A DNA stretch of 53,688 nucleotides, taken from Bog-532 sp036495425 (GTDB lineage: Bacteria; Actinomycetota; Actinomycetes; Streptosporangiales; Streptosporangiaceae). Position 1 is the stretch's first letter, and every line of letters begins with the position of its first letter. Position numbers and translations under genes: made by a program. Positions 10,853 through 17,439 of this stretch are shown piece after piece. Location: contig DASXMW010000290.1 of the NCBI GenBank assembly GCA_036495425.1, positions 1-53,688 on the forward strand, given 5' to 3'. Below the pieces are notes generated by a model. That model did not search any database, was not told where the DNA came from, and saw only the letters and a program-made list of their open reading frames with translations.

Positions 10853-11545
10853 TTACCGGGGCGCGGCCGGGTTCGGGTCGCGACCGGCGATGACCTCGGT
10901 GACCAGGCCGTAGGCCACGGCCTCGGCCGCGCTGAGCAGCTGCCCGGCCCGGGCCCCGGCGCGAACCTCGTCCACCTCGCGCCCGGTGACCTCGGCCAGC
11001 CGCTCGTAGACGGAGTCGGTCATGATGCGGGTCTGCCGCTCCCGGACCGTGACCGCGTCCACGGTGCCACCGAACTCCTCCCTCGGTTCGGTCAGCACGA
11101 ACAGCGCGTTGGGGTAGGCGGCCCGCTGCGGGCACGCGGCCAGCACGCTGAGGGCCGCGCCGGTGGTCCGGCCCGCGGCCCGGGCCTGGACCGGCACGCC
11201 CACCGTGTCCAGCACGCCCATCAGGGTGACGGCGGCGGTCAGGTCGGCCGACAGGCCCTGGAGCTCGAACCGAATGGGCCCGTCACCCTCGGCGTCCAGG
11301 GTCAGCAGCTGGGCCGAGAGCCGGGTGGCGGCCTCGTCGGTGAGGTGCCCGTGGGCCAGCACGATCCGCCGCCGCAGCAGCGACTCGTACACGCTGGGCG
11401 GCTCGGGCGGGGCCAGCCAGAGCTGGATCCGGGCCGGACCGGGCACGGTTTCCGGCTCGGGCGGCCCGGGGAACGGGTACTGCTCCGGGAACGGATTCGG
11501 CCCCGGGAACGGCGGGCGGTGGAACGGGATGCGGTCCATGGTCAT
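10853..11545 (-). CDS. ClpP-fold pseudoprotease, catalytic triad lost
   Basis: The 230-residue protein has a Pro-rich N-terminus (about 1-48) and then a ClpP/crotonase-fold domain. The segment GRTTGAALSVLAACPQRAAY aligns without gaps to the ClpP active-site region, and LLSAAEAVAYGLV matches the conserved C-terminal helix. The catalytic Ser is replaced by Thr127 (TTGA in place of SMGA), the catalytic His by Thr152 (LTEP in place of IHQP, the same 25-residue spacing), and the Asp by Ala. It is therefore unlikely to be a serine protease and may be a structural ClpP/ClpR-like subunit or an adaptor. Its start overlaps the end of the upstream XRE gene by four bases (ATGA), so the two are co-translated. 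Confidence 0.8.
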   Translation of the reverse strand: MTMDRIPFHRPPFPGPNPFPEQYPFPGPPEPETVPGPARIQLWLAPPEPPSVYESLLRRRIVLAHGHLTDEAATRLSAQLLTLDAEGDGPIRFELQGLSADLTAAVTLMGVLDTVGVPVQARAAGRTTGAALSVLAACPQRAAYPNALFVLTEPREEFGGTVDAVTVRERQTRIMTDSVYERLAEVTGREVDEVRAGARAGQLLSAAEAVAYGLVTEVIAGRDPNPAAPR

Positions 11546-11862
11546 GCGGGCGGCTCCTTCGCCTCTCGGTGCAGGGTCCAGGTGAGCTCGGTGCCGAGCG
11601 CGGCGGCGTACCGCTCCAGCGTGGAGGCGCGCACGTCGGCCGAGCCCGCTTCGAGCCGGGCCACCGCCGACTGGGACGTGCCCATCCGGGCGGCGATCTC
11701 GGTCTGGGACAGCCCGGCCTCCTGGCGGCGCTGGGCCAGCTCACGCATGAGCCGCCCGCGGTCCTGCGACATCCGGCGCAGGGCCATCTGCCGGAAGCCC
11801 GGCATGACCGGCAGCCGGGGCAGATCCTCCCCGGCCTCGCCACCGGGCACCTCATTGCTCAT
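11542..11862 (-). CDS. XRE-family regulator coupled to the ClpP-like gene
   Basis: The 106-residue protein has a Cro/C1-type helix-turn-helix in its middle (GLSQTEIAARMGTSQSAVAR, about residues 50-69). N-terminal to this is a basic helix (MALRRMSQDRGRLMRELAQR), and a short C-terminal tail has no effector domain. It resembles antitoxin-like or autoregulatory XRE proteins. Its stop overlaps the start of the ClpP-like gene, a two-gene unit. A perfect dyad lies immediately upstream over the likely -10 and is the obvious autoregulatory operator. Family membership is clear; a link between regulator and pseudoprotease is inferred from coupling alone. Confidence 0.85.
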   Translation of the reverse strand: MSNEVPGGEAGEDLPRLPVMPGFRQMALRRMSQDRGRLMRELAQRRQEAGLSQTEIAARMGTSQSAVARLEAGSADVRASTLERYAAALGTELTWTLHREAKEPPA

Positions 11863-11869
11863 ACCGGCC

Positions 11870-11890
11870 AGGGTATCTCACATTTGAGAT
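11870..11890 (-). promoter_or_regulatory. Operator dyad and leaderless promoter of the XRE/ClpP-like pair
   Basis: ATCTCA-CATT-TGAGAT (11875-11890) is a perfect 6-bp inverted repeat. On the minus strand TACCCT (11875-11870) fits a TAnnnT -10 seven bases before the ATG at 11862, and the dyad abuts and overlaps it by one base. Binding there would block transcription. No Shine-Dalgarno sequence is present. Confidence 0.55.
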
Positions 11891-11942
11891 CTCGCTAATA
11901 GGATGGGCCGTGGGTGGGGGGCCGGAGGATGGTGGGGGTGGG

Positions 11943-12010
11943 GCCGGGTCAACGGGAGGCGAGGCCGGGTCAACGGGGGGGCCGGGTAACGGGGGCCCGG
12001 TCAACGGGGG
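11943..12010. repeat. G-rich degenerate tandem repeat
   Basis: Four imperfect copies of a unit like CCGGGTCAACGGGGG follow one another between the XRE operator and the 3' end of the sigma factor gene. The flanking bases, 11900-12020, are also dominated by runs of G on the plus strand. No gene is seen in 11891-12020. The runs of four to six G could form G-quadruplexes. Confidence 0.7.
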
Positions 12011-12020
12011 TGAGGCGGGA

Positions 12021-13262
12021 TCACTGGGGGGTAAGGCCGGCCGCCCGGGTGTTCAGGTAGCGCTGATGCGGCAGGCTGGTGGCCCGGCGGGCGGCCTCCA
12101 GGTAGGCCTGCCGGGCGGAGTCCTGGTCGCCGGCCAGTTCCAGCAGGTGGGCGCGGACGGCGTGGAACCGGTGGCCGGCCACGATCCGCCGATCGGACTC
12201 CAGCCCGGTCAGCAGGTCAAGCCCGGCGCGGGGGCCGTGGACCATGGCCACCGCCACGGCGTGGTTGAGCGCCACCACCGGGCCCGGGTCCACCTGGCGC
12301 AGCAGCTCGTACAGGGCCAGGATCTGCGGCCAGTCGGTGCCGGCCGCGGTCGCGGCCTCGTCGTGCACGGCGGCGATGGCCGCCTGCAGCTGATAGGGCC
12401 CGGGCGCGCCCCGGCCCAGGGCGCCGGTGATCAGGTCCACGCCCTCGCTGATCAGGTCCGCGTCCCACCGGGCCCGATCCTGCCCGGCCATGGGGATCAG
12501 CTCCCCGTCCGGGCCGGTCCGGGCGGGCCGGCGGGCGTCGGTGAGCAGCATCAGCGCGAGCAGCCCGGTGGCCTCGCCGTCGCCCGGCAGCAGCCGGTGG
12601 GCCAGCCGGGCCAGCCGGATGGCCTCGCCGGACAGATCCGGCCGGGTCAGCCCGGGCCCGGCGGTGGCCGCGTAGCCCTCGGTGAAGATGAGGTAGAGCA
12701 CCCGCAGGACCGCGGCCAGGCGGGCCGCCCGGTCGGCCGCCGCGGGCAGGGCGAACGGCACCCCGCTCGCTCTGACCGCCTGTTTGGCCCGGCTGATGCG
12801 GCGGGTCATGGTGTCCTCCGGGACCAGGAACGCCCGCCCGATCTCGGCGGTGGACAGGCCGCCCACCGCGCGCAGGGTCAGCGCGATCTGCGACGCGGGC
12901 GACAGGGCCGGGTGACAGCACATGAACAGCAGGATCAGGGCGTCATCGCCCCCGGCCAGCGGCACGTCGGCCGCCGGGGCCAGCCACGGGCCGGGCGGCG
13001 CCTGCCGGGCGGCGGCCTCCTCCCGGCGCTGCCGGGCCTGTTCCGCGCGCAGCAGGTCGGTCAGCCGCCGCGAGGCCACGGTGATCAGCCAGCCGCGCGG
13101 GTGATCCGGGACCCCACCGGCGGGCCACTGGGTGGCCGCGGCCAGCAGGGCCTCCTGCACGGCGTCTTCGGCGGTGTCGAAGTGCCCGTACCGGCGGACC
13201 AGCGCCCCGAGGACCTGCGGCGCCAGCTGACGCAGCAGATCCTCGGGCGCGGCCGGCGGCAT
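12021..13262 (-). CDS. ECF42-type sigma factor with C-terminal extension
   Basis: The 413-residue protein has sigma region 2 at the N-terminus (EDAVQEALLAAATQWPAGGV, helical core near 30-75) and region 4 with a helix-turn-helix (GLSTAEIGRAFLVPEDTMTR, near 140-160). Beyond this, a long C-terminal TPR-like extension of about 220 residues (DUF6596 type) is characteristic of the ECF42 group. ECF42 sigma factors lack a classical anti-sigma factor and sit next to a DGPF/YCII protein, as here: the DGPF gene ends three bases upstream. The extension is thought to regulate sigma activity. The target genes are not evident; autoregulation of the pair is usual. Confidence 0.9.
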   Translation of the reverse strand: MPPAAPEDLLRQLAPQVLGALVRRYGHFDTAEDAVQEALLAAATQWPAGGVPDHPRGWLITVASRRLTDLLRAEQARQRREEAAARQAPPGPWLAPAADVPLAGGDDALILLFMCCHPALSPASQIALTLRAVGGLSTAEIGRAFLVPEDTMTRRISRAKQAVRASGVPFALPAAADRAARLAAVLRVLYLIFTEGYAATAGPGLTRPDLSGEAIRLARLAHRLLPGDGEATGLLALMLLTDARRPARTGPDGELIPMAGQDRARWDADLISEGVDLITGALGRGAPGPYQLQAAIAAVHDEAATAAGTDWPQILALYELLRQVDPGPVVALNHAVAVAMVHGPRAGLDLLTGLESDRRIVAGHRFHAVRAHLLELAGDQDSARQAYLEAARRATSLPHQRYLNTRAAGLTPQ

Positions 13263-13265
13263 GGG

Positions 13266-13685
13266 TCAGGGGTCCAGCTCGTGCCGGGACTCGGCCACCG
13301 GCCGCACGTCGACCCGGGCCCGCTGGCGCAGGTGCTCCGGGCCCGGGGTGGCGGCCAGCCGCCCGGCGATCTGGGTGGCCCGGTCGAAGCTCTCGCACTC
13401 GACGATCCAGTATCCGGCCAGCACCTCCTCCGACTCCGGGTACGGCCCGTCGGTCACCACCGGCACGCCTTCCTTCAGCTCGAGCCGGCGGGTGTGCGCC
13501 GGGGCGGTCAGGCCCCGGGTCTCGACCAGCTCGCCCGAATCGGACAGCTCCTGGACGAACGACTCCATGAACGCGCCCATGGCCGCGAACTGCTCTTGTG
13601 TCCAGCCCGGCCGGCCCGGTTCCGGCTTCCCGGCCATGGCGTCGTAGTCCTGCTGCGACCCGTAGATCAAGATCATGTACTTCAC
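13266..13685 (-). CDS. DGPF/YCII-domain protein, partner of the ECF42 sigma factor
   Basis: The 139-residue protein begins KYMILIYGSQQDYDA after its GTG and contains VVTDGPYPESEEVLAGYWIV. This is the D-G-P-(F/Y) segment of the YCII-related superfamily, a small dimeric alpha/beta ferredoxin-like fold. GTG 13685 is chosen because GAGGAG lies 7 bases upstream and the homologous region begins there; upstream in-frame ATGs add only Arg-rich sequence. The gene is separated from the sigma gene by three bases. DGPF proteins accompany ECF42 sigma factors throughout actinobacteria and are their presumed output or sensor, but no reaction is established. Confidence 0.88.
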   Translation of the reverse strand: MKYMILIYGSQQDYDAMAGKPEPGRPGWTQEQFAAMGAFMESFVQELSDSGELVETRGLTAPAHTRRLELKEGVPVVTDGPYPESEEVLAGYWIVECESFDRATQIAGRLAATPGPEHLRQRARVDVRPVAESRHELDP

Positions 13686-13783
13686 GGCAGCTCCTCTCGT
13701 CCGGGCACCGCTCCGGCACCCGCGGAGACGTCGGAACCACGGCCGCGAGCCGGACACCGGCCGGCGGTCATTCGATGTGAAAA

Positions 13784-14455
13784 TCAGCCTCGCGGACCGT
13801 AGGCCAGCAGGAAGACGTGCACGCCGCTGCGGATGACCTGCTCGGTCTCGGCATCGGAAATTTCGAACGTGCCGAACAAGGATCGCGTGTTGAGCTGGTT
13901 GAGGGTGAGCGCGGTGAGGTGCTGGGTGGCCTGCACCGGGTCGTCGAAGACCAGCAGGCCCCGGTCGGCCAGCCGGATGAGCCGGCCCGCGATCGCGTCC
14001 GTGACCGTGCCGCGGCTCCGCCAGGGCTCGGTCAGCACCGGGAACCGCCGGGCCTCGGTGATCAGCAGCCGGATGAGCGCGGCCCGCTCGGGCAGCTGGG
14101 TGACGGTGCGGCCCATGTCGAGCAGGGTCTCGACCAGCGTCGGCTCCAGCGCGGACGGGTCGCGCAGGTCGTCCAGGTGGCGGCCGACGAGCTCATCGAC
14201 CAGGCCAATCATCCACGAGAACGTCCGCTGGGTCACCGACAGGAACAGGTTCTCCTTGTCCCCGAAGTGGTTGTAGACGGTGCGCTTGGACACCCCGGCC
14301 TCGGCGGCGATGGCGTCCACGCTGGTCCGCTCGTAGCCGTACCGGGTGAACAGGTCCAGCGCGGCCCGCTGGATCTCGTCGCGCTTGCGCTCGGAGACCG
14401 AGCGCGCGTCCGAGTGGAACGGCCCGGTGCCCAGCACAACCCCGGACTCGGTCAT
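13784..14455 (-). CDS. TetR-family repressor of the adjacent exporter
   Basis: The 223-residue protein has an N-terminal TetR helix-turn-helix (TSVDAIAAEAGVSKRTVYNH then FGDKENLF, about residues 47-72) and a helical ligand-binding C-terminal domain. The ATG at 14455 is preceded by GGGAG. The reading frame is open upstream of it, but the promoter elements lie at 14504-14532, which supports this start. It diverges from a DHA2-type exporter gene across a long palindrome, the classical layout for a drug-responsive repressor. The gene looks intact although its exporter is broken. Confidence 0.9.
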   Translation of the reverse strand: MTESGVVLGTGPFHSDARSVSERKRDEIQRAALDLFTRYGYERTSVDAIAAEAGVSKRTVYNHFGDKENLFLSVTQRTFSWMIGLVDELVGRHLDDLRDPSALEPTLVETLLDMGRTVTQLPERAALIRLLITEARRFPVLTEPWRSRGTVTDAIAGRLIRLADRGLLVFDDPVQATQHLTALTLNQLNTRSLFGTFEISDAETEQVIRSGVHVFLLAYGPRG

Positions 14456-14503
14456 CGGCACTCCCCTCCCCCGGCGTCTCCGCGGCGTCCGGCCGGACAC
14501 CGC

Positions 14504-14578
14504 AGTATACGGCCAGCCCTTCTCCAAGTAAACTACACCGTGCAGTTTATAAATGTGCACTGCACGGTGTAGTTTACT
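14504..14578. promoter_or_regulatory. TetR operator pair and divergent promoters
   Basis: AGTAAACTACACCGTGCAGT (14527-14546) is repeated as its exact reverse complement at 14559-14578, with 12 bases between. The left arm extends to a near-perfect 21-bp dyad (14529-14549) with TAAACT/AGTTTA half-sites around CACCGTG. On the minus strand TTTACT (14532-14527), 17 bases and TATACT (14509-14504) give the tetR promoter, overlapping the left operator. On the plus strand TAGTTT (14570-14575) lies 6 bases before the exporter ATG, inside the right operator. One regulator bound to both copies could shut off both genes. Confidence 0.75.
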
Positions 14579-14581
14579 CGC

Positions 14582-15339
14582 ATGGCTACCTCCCCTGAAT
14601 TCCTGACCACGGCGAGTCAGGCGCCCGCGAAGGTGCCGGACAAACTGGAACCCCGCGCTGATCAAGCTGACCGCGATCCTGATGGTGGGGGCGATCGCGG
14701 CCCTGCTCGACACCACCATCGTCAACGTCGGCCTCGACGCCATCGCCCGCAACCTGCACACCACGGTGTCCACCGTGCAGTGGGTGATGACGGGCTACCT
14801 GCTCTCCTTCGGCATGGTCATCCCGCTCAACGGGTGGGCCATCACCAGGTTCGGGGCCAAGGCGACCTGGCTGACCTCGCTGGCCTTGTTCCTGGCCGGC
14901 TCGGTCGCCTGCGGCCTGGCCTGGAACATCGGCAGCCTGGTGGCGTTCCGGGTCGTCCAGGGCGTCGGCGGCGGCATGCTGATGCCGGTCCTGACCACGC
15001 TGCTCATCCAGGCCGCGGGCGGCCGCTCGCTGGGGCGGCTGATGGCCACTGTCAGCCTCCCGGCCGTGGTGGTGCCGGTGGCCGGGCCGATCGTGGGCGG
15101 CCTGATCGTCAGCAACCTACGGGCTGGCCCAGGTCAGCATCCACCACGGCTTCGGGACCGCGGTGCTGACCGTCATCCTCGAGCTCCAGCTGACCGGCGG
15201 GGGCACGGCCGGCGCGGCCGCGCGCACGGCCGGCCTGGCCAGCGCGTTCAGCCACACGTTCTGGTGGGCGGTCGGGTTCACGGTGATCGGCGCCCTGCCC
15301 GCCCTGCTGCTGCGCGGGCCAGCGCGCTCAGAACGGTAA
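14582..15339 (+). pseudogene. Broken DHA2/EmrB-type MFS exporter
   Basis: The start ATG at 14582 opens a frame that agrees with exporter sequence up to about PDKL. A one-base shift near 14648-14653 (CTGGAACCCC) then moves the homology to another frame, reading NPALIKLTAILMVGAIAALL and continuing through about five membrane helices to GPIVGGLIVSNL. At about 15117 it jumps to a third frame, which encodes only the family's C-terminus (YGLAQVSIHHGFGTAVLTVI to GALPALLLRG, stop 15337-15339). Roughly 250 residues covering the middle helices are missing, against a usual length near 480. Two independent lesions make a sequencing error an unlikely full explanation. It would have been a proton-driven multidrug exporter. 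Confidence 0.85.
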
Positions 15340-15368
15340 GGCGGGACGGCGCGGCATGCTCGGGGAAG

Positions 15369-15911
15369 TCACGCCGCGCCGCCCCCGTCTCGCCAGCCCC
15401 GGGACGCGGTCGCCCAGGGCGCCCGGTGCGCGGCCAGCACCGCCACCGGCCAGGAGGCCTCGGCCCACACCGTGCGGCCGGGGCCGGCCTCGTGATAACC
15501 CCAGCAGCTGGCACTGGCCGCGACCAGGGCCAGGCCGAGCCCGCACACGGGCAGGTCGTCCACGTCATCCTCGCCGACCGCGCCGGCGTCGACCGTGGGC
15601 CCCGCGGCCGGGGCGGTCGGGCCGCCCGCGTCGGTGACCGACACCCGGGCCACGCCGCTGCGCGGGCAGGTCACCTCGACGGTGAAGAAGCCGCCGGTTC
15701 CGGAGGCGGTGTGCACCACGGCATTGGCGGACAGCTCGGAGGCGCAGGACACCAGGGCGTCCCGGGCCGGGCACTCGTCCAGCAGGCAGGCCACGAACCG
15801 GCGGGCCTCGGCCACGTGCTCCAGAGTGCCAGGGAAGACCCGCATCCAGCGCAGGCCCCGCTGGCTCTCAGCCGGGCACAGGTCAGCCCCAGCCGGATTC
15901 GCCGCCATCAT
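15369..15911 (-). CDS. ATP-binding (HATPase, RsbW-like) regulatory protein
   Basis: The 180-residue protein has a GHKL/HATPase_c_2 domain. The N-box is CASELSANAVVHT (about residues 57-69), VTDAGGP gives the G1-type loop, and GLGLALVAASA the G2 loop. Proteins of this type are small serine kinases or anti-sigma-like switches, and in actinomycetes they often neighbour XRE-DUF5753 and DUF397 genes. It diverges from such a pair here. The C-terminal 35 residues (Trp/Arg/Gly-rich) lie outside the domain. The start at ATG 15911 follows GAGGGG; ATG 15908 is possible. The target protein is unknown. Confidence 0.82.
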   Translation of the reverse strand: MMAANPAGADLCPAESQRGLRWMRVFPGTLEHVAEARRFVACLLDECPARDALVSCASELSANAVVHTASGTGGFFTVEVTCPRSGVARVSVTDAGGPTAPAAGPTVDAGAVGEDDVDDLPVCGLGLALVAASASCWGYHEAGPGRTVWAEASWPVAVLAAHRAPWATASRGWRDGGGAA

Positions 15912-15924
15912 CCGCCACCCCTCG

Positions 15925-15989
15925 GATACTTAGCGCCCTATCCATTCGCTACTCAGCGCATGCTATTGGTGTCAAGCTGTGACTATACT
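15925..15989. promoter_or_regulatory. Divergent control region with direct repeats
   Basis: TACTTAGCGC (15925-15934) and TACTCAGCGC (15948-15957) are near-identical direct repeats 23 bases apart, about two helical turns. They lie between the HATPase gene and the XRE gene. TATACT (15984-15989) is a good -10 for the XRE gene, 60 bases before its ATG. The repeats are candidate binding sites for the XRE protein; this is inference from position. Confidence 0.4.
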
Positions 15990-16049
15990 CCCGCACAAGC
16001 ACGCTAGGTGCAAGGTTGCGAGTTACAAGGCTTACAGGGGAGATCGCGC

Positions 16050-16901
16050 ATGGCGGACCACATCCCGACCGTGCGGCAGCGCCGCCTGGCTCAGGCCCTG
16101 CGGGAGCTGCGGCACGAGGCCGGGCTGACCCAGGACGCGGTGGGGGCCCGCATGGGCTGGCACACCTCCAAGCTGTTCCGGCTGGAGAACGCGCGCAGCC
16201 CGCGGGTGGACTGGCTGGACGTCAAGGAGCTGATGGACATGTACGGGGTCCGCAGCCCGCACCGGGAAGCCCTCATCCAGCTGGCCAAGGACGCTCGGAT
16301 GATGGGCTGGTGGACGCCCTACCGGGACGTGTTCACCGGGTCCTACGTGGCTCTGGAAGACGAATCCTCGGCCATGCGGCTGTACTGCCCCGAGCTGGTG
16401 CCCGGGCTGCTGCAGACCGAGGCCTACGCGCGGGCGGTGATCCGCGCGGTGCGGCCGGGCTACGACGAGGAAAGCGTGGAACGCCGGGTCGCCGCCCGGC
16501 TGACCCGGCAGAAGGTGCTGCTGGGCCGGGTGTCACCGCCCGACCTGGTGGTGGTGCTCAACGAGGCTGTGCTGCGGCGCCTGGTGGGTGACCGGTACGT
16601 GATGGCGGCCCAGCTGGAGGCGCTGCACGCCGCGGCCCGGCAACGGCGGGTGAGCCTGCGGATGCTGCCGTTCAGTGCCGGGGCCCACGCCAGCCTGGAG
16701 GGCGGGTTCGTTTTGATTCAGTTCCCCGGGGAAGCCGACCCGGACGTTGTTTACGTCGAGGGCATCATGGGCGATCTGTACCTGGAAAGCGTGGAGGAGG
16801 TAAAGCGGTATCAGTCGGCATTTGAGCGTATTCAGGCAGTAGCGCTTAGTCCTGAAGAAACTCTAACGTTGGCCGATAAAATGGTTAGACAACTGAGCTG
16901 A
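16050..16901 (+). CDS. XRE regulator with DUF5753 (WhiJ-type)
   Basis: The 283-residue protein has an N-terminal Cro/C1 helix-turn-helix (AGLTQDAVGARMGWHTSKLF, about residues 24-43) and a C-terminal DUF5753 domain. The DUF5753 domain shows LYCPELVPGLLQTEAYARAV and later VYVEGIMGDLYLESVEEV. ATG 16050 is preceded by AGGGGAGA at 16036; the ATG at 16008 lacks a binding site and adds sequence outside the family. Such regulators act with a small DUF397 partner, encoded 85 bases downstream, in development or antibiotic control in Streptomyces (WhiJ paralogues). The last 130 bases of the gene are clearly more AT-rich than the surroundings. Confidence 0.9.
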   Translation: MADHIPTVRQRRLAQALRELRHEAGLTQDAVGARMGWHTSKLFRLENARSPRVDWLDVKELMDMYGVRSPHREALIQLAKDARMMGWWTPYRDVFTGSYVALEDESSAMRLYCPELVPGLLQTEAYARAVIRAVRPGYDEESVERRVAARLTRQKVLLGRVSPPDLVVVLNEAVLRRLVGDRYVMAAQLEALHAAARQRRVSLRMLPFSAGAHASLEGGFVLIQFPGEADPDVVYVEGIMGDLYLESVEEVKRYQSAFERIQAVALSPEETLTLADKMVRQLS

Positions 16902-16983
16902 GCGGAAAAAATGCGTTAGGCGGCTCGCACGGGGCGAGCCGCGCATCACCGGCGGTCACCGCCGTGAGAGGCAAGGAGCATCA

Positions 16984-17175
16984 GTGATGGGCGAAGCCGG
17001 CATCGCTGGAACGTGGCGCAAGTCCAGCTACAGCGGAGGTGACAACAACTGCGTCGAGGCGGGAACGACGGGCGCGGGGATCGCGGTCCGCGACACCAAG
17101 GACCGGCCCGGCGGCGCGCTGCAGTTCAGCGCGAGCGCATGGCTGGCGTTCACGGAAGGCATTTGCCGACCGTAG
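16984..17175 (+). CDS. DUF397 small protein
   Basis: The protein, about 62 residues long, has the DUF397 signature W-R-K-S-S-Y-S-G-G near its N-terminus (residues 11-19), NNCVE, and AVRDTKDRPGGALQFSASAW in the middle. DUF397 proteins bind or modulate the adjacent XRE-DUF5753 regulator, and the pair is often called a WhiJ/WhiJ-associated module. AAGGAG at 16973 serves either GTG 16984 or ATG 16987; the latter has the better spacing. No enzymatic role is expected. Confidence 0.9.
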   Translation: MMGEAGIAGTWRKSSYSGGDNNCVEAGTTGAGIAVRDTKDRPGGALQFSASAWLAFTEGICRP

Positions 17176-17198
17176 GCCCCAGCCTGATTTCCTAATGT

Positions 17199-17221
17199 CA
17201 CGCCGCGGAGACGGCGGCGTG
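17199..17221 (+). terminator. Hairpin after the DUF397 gene
   Basis: CACGCCGC (17199-17206) and GCGGCGTG (17214-17221) form a perfect 8-bp stem with a 7-base loop, 24 bases after the DUF397 stop. There is no U-tract, as is common for high-GC terminators. The following 17222-17374 is a relatively AT-rich spacer in which I see no gene. Confidence 0.5.
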
Positions 17222-17374
17222 CGTGGCGCAATTACAAGACGCCATAACTGCGGAAATAACGTCCCGGATCTAATCAATTTCGCAGGGTTATCTGCGGCGC
17301 GGCAACACGGGGCCCGGCCGCCACAATCGGCGATTGTTTCCGGTCGGCGCACATTCCGCCGACTCTTGCGCCCT

Positions 17375-17434
17375 TCCCTGGCTGACCAGGGAGAGAGCAC
17401 ACTACGGAGAAGAAGATCATCCGTAGTGAGGAGG
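17375..17434 (+). promoter_or_regulatory. Two-hairpin leader of the APC permease gene
   Basis: TCCCTGG/CCAGGGA (17375-17381 and 17386-17392, 4-base loop) is followed by a perfect 9-bp stem. The 9-bp stem pairs CACTACGGA (17400-17408) with TCCGTAGTG (17420-17428) around an 11-base loop. The ribosome binding site GAGGAGG (17428-17434) begins on the last base of the second stem. Folding could therefore change access to the site, or protein binding to the stem could do so. No known riboswitch consensus is recognised. Confidence 0.45.
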
Positions 17435-17439
17435 CGGGT

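Noticed and set aside
11910..12060. A Gly-rich plus-strand peptide with GSTGGEA-like repeats
   Set aside because: It arises from the G-run DNA repeat, has no ribosome site, and continues as antisense to the sigma factor gene.
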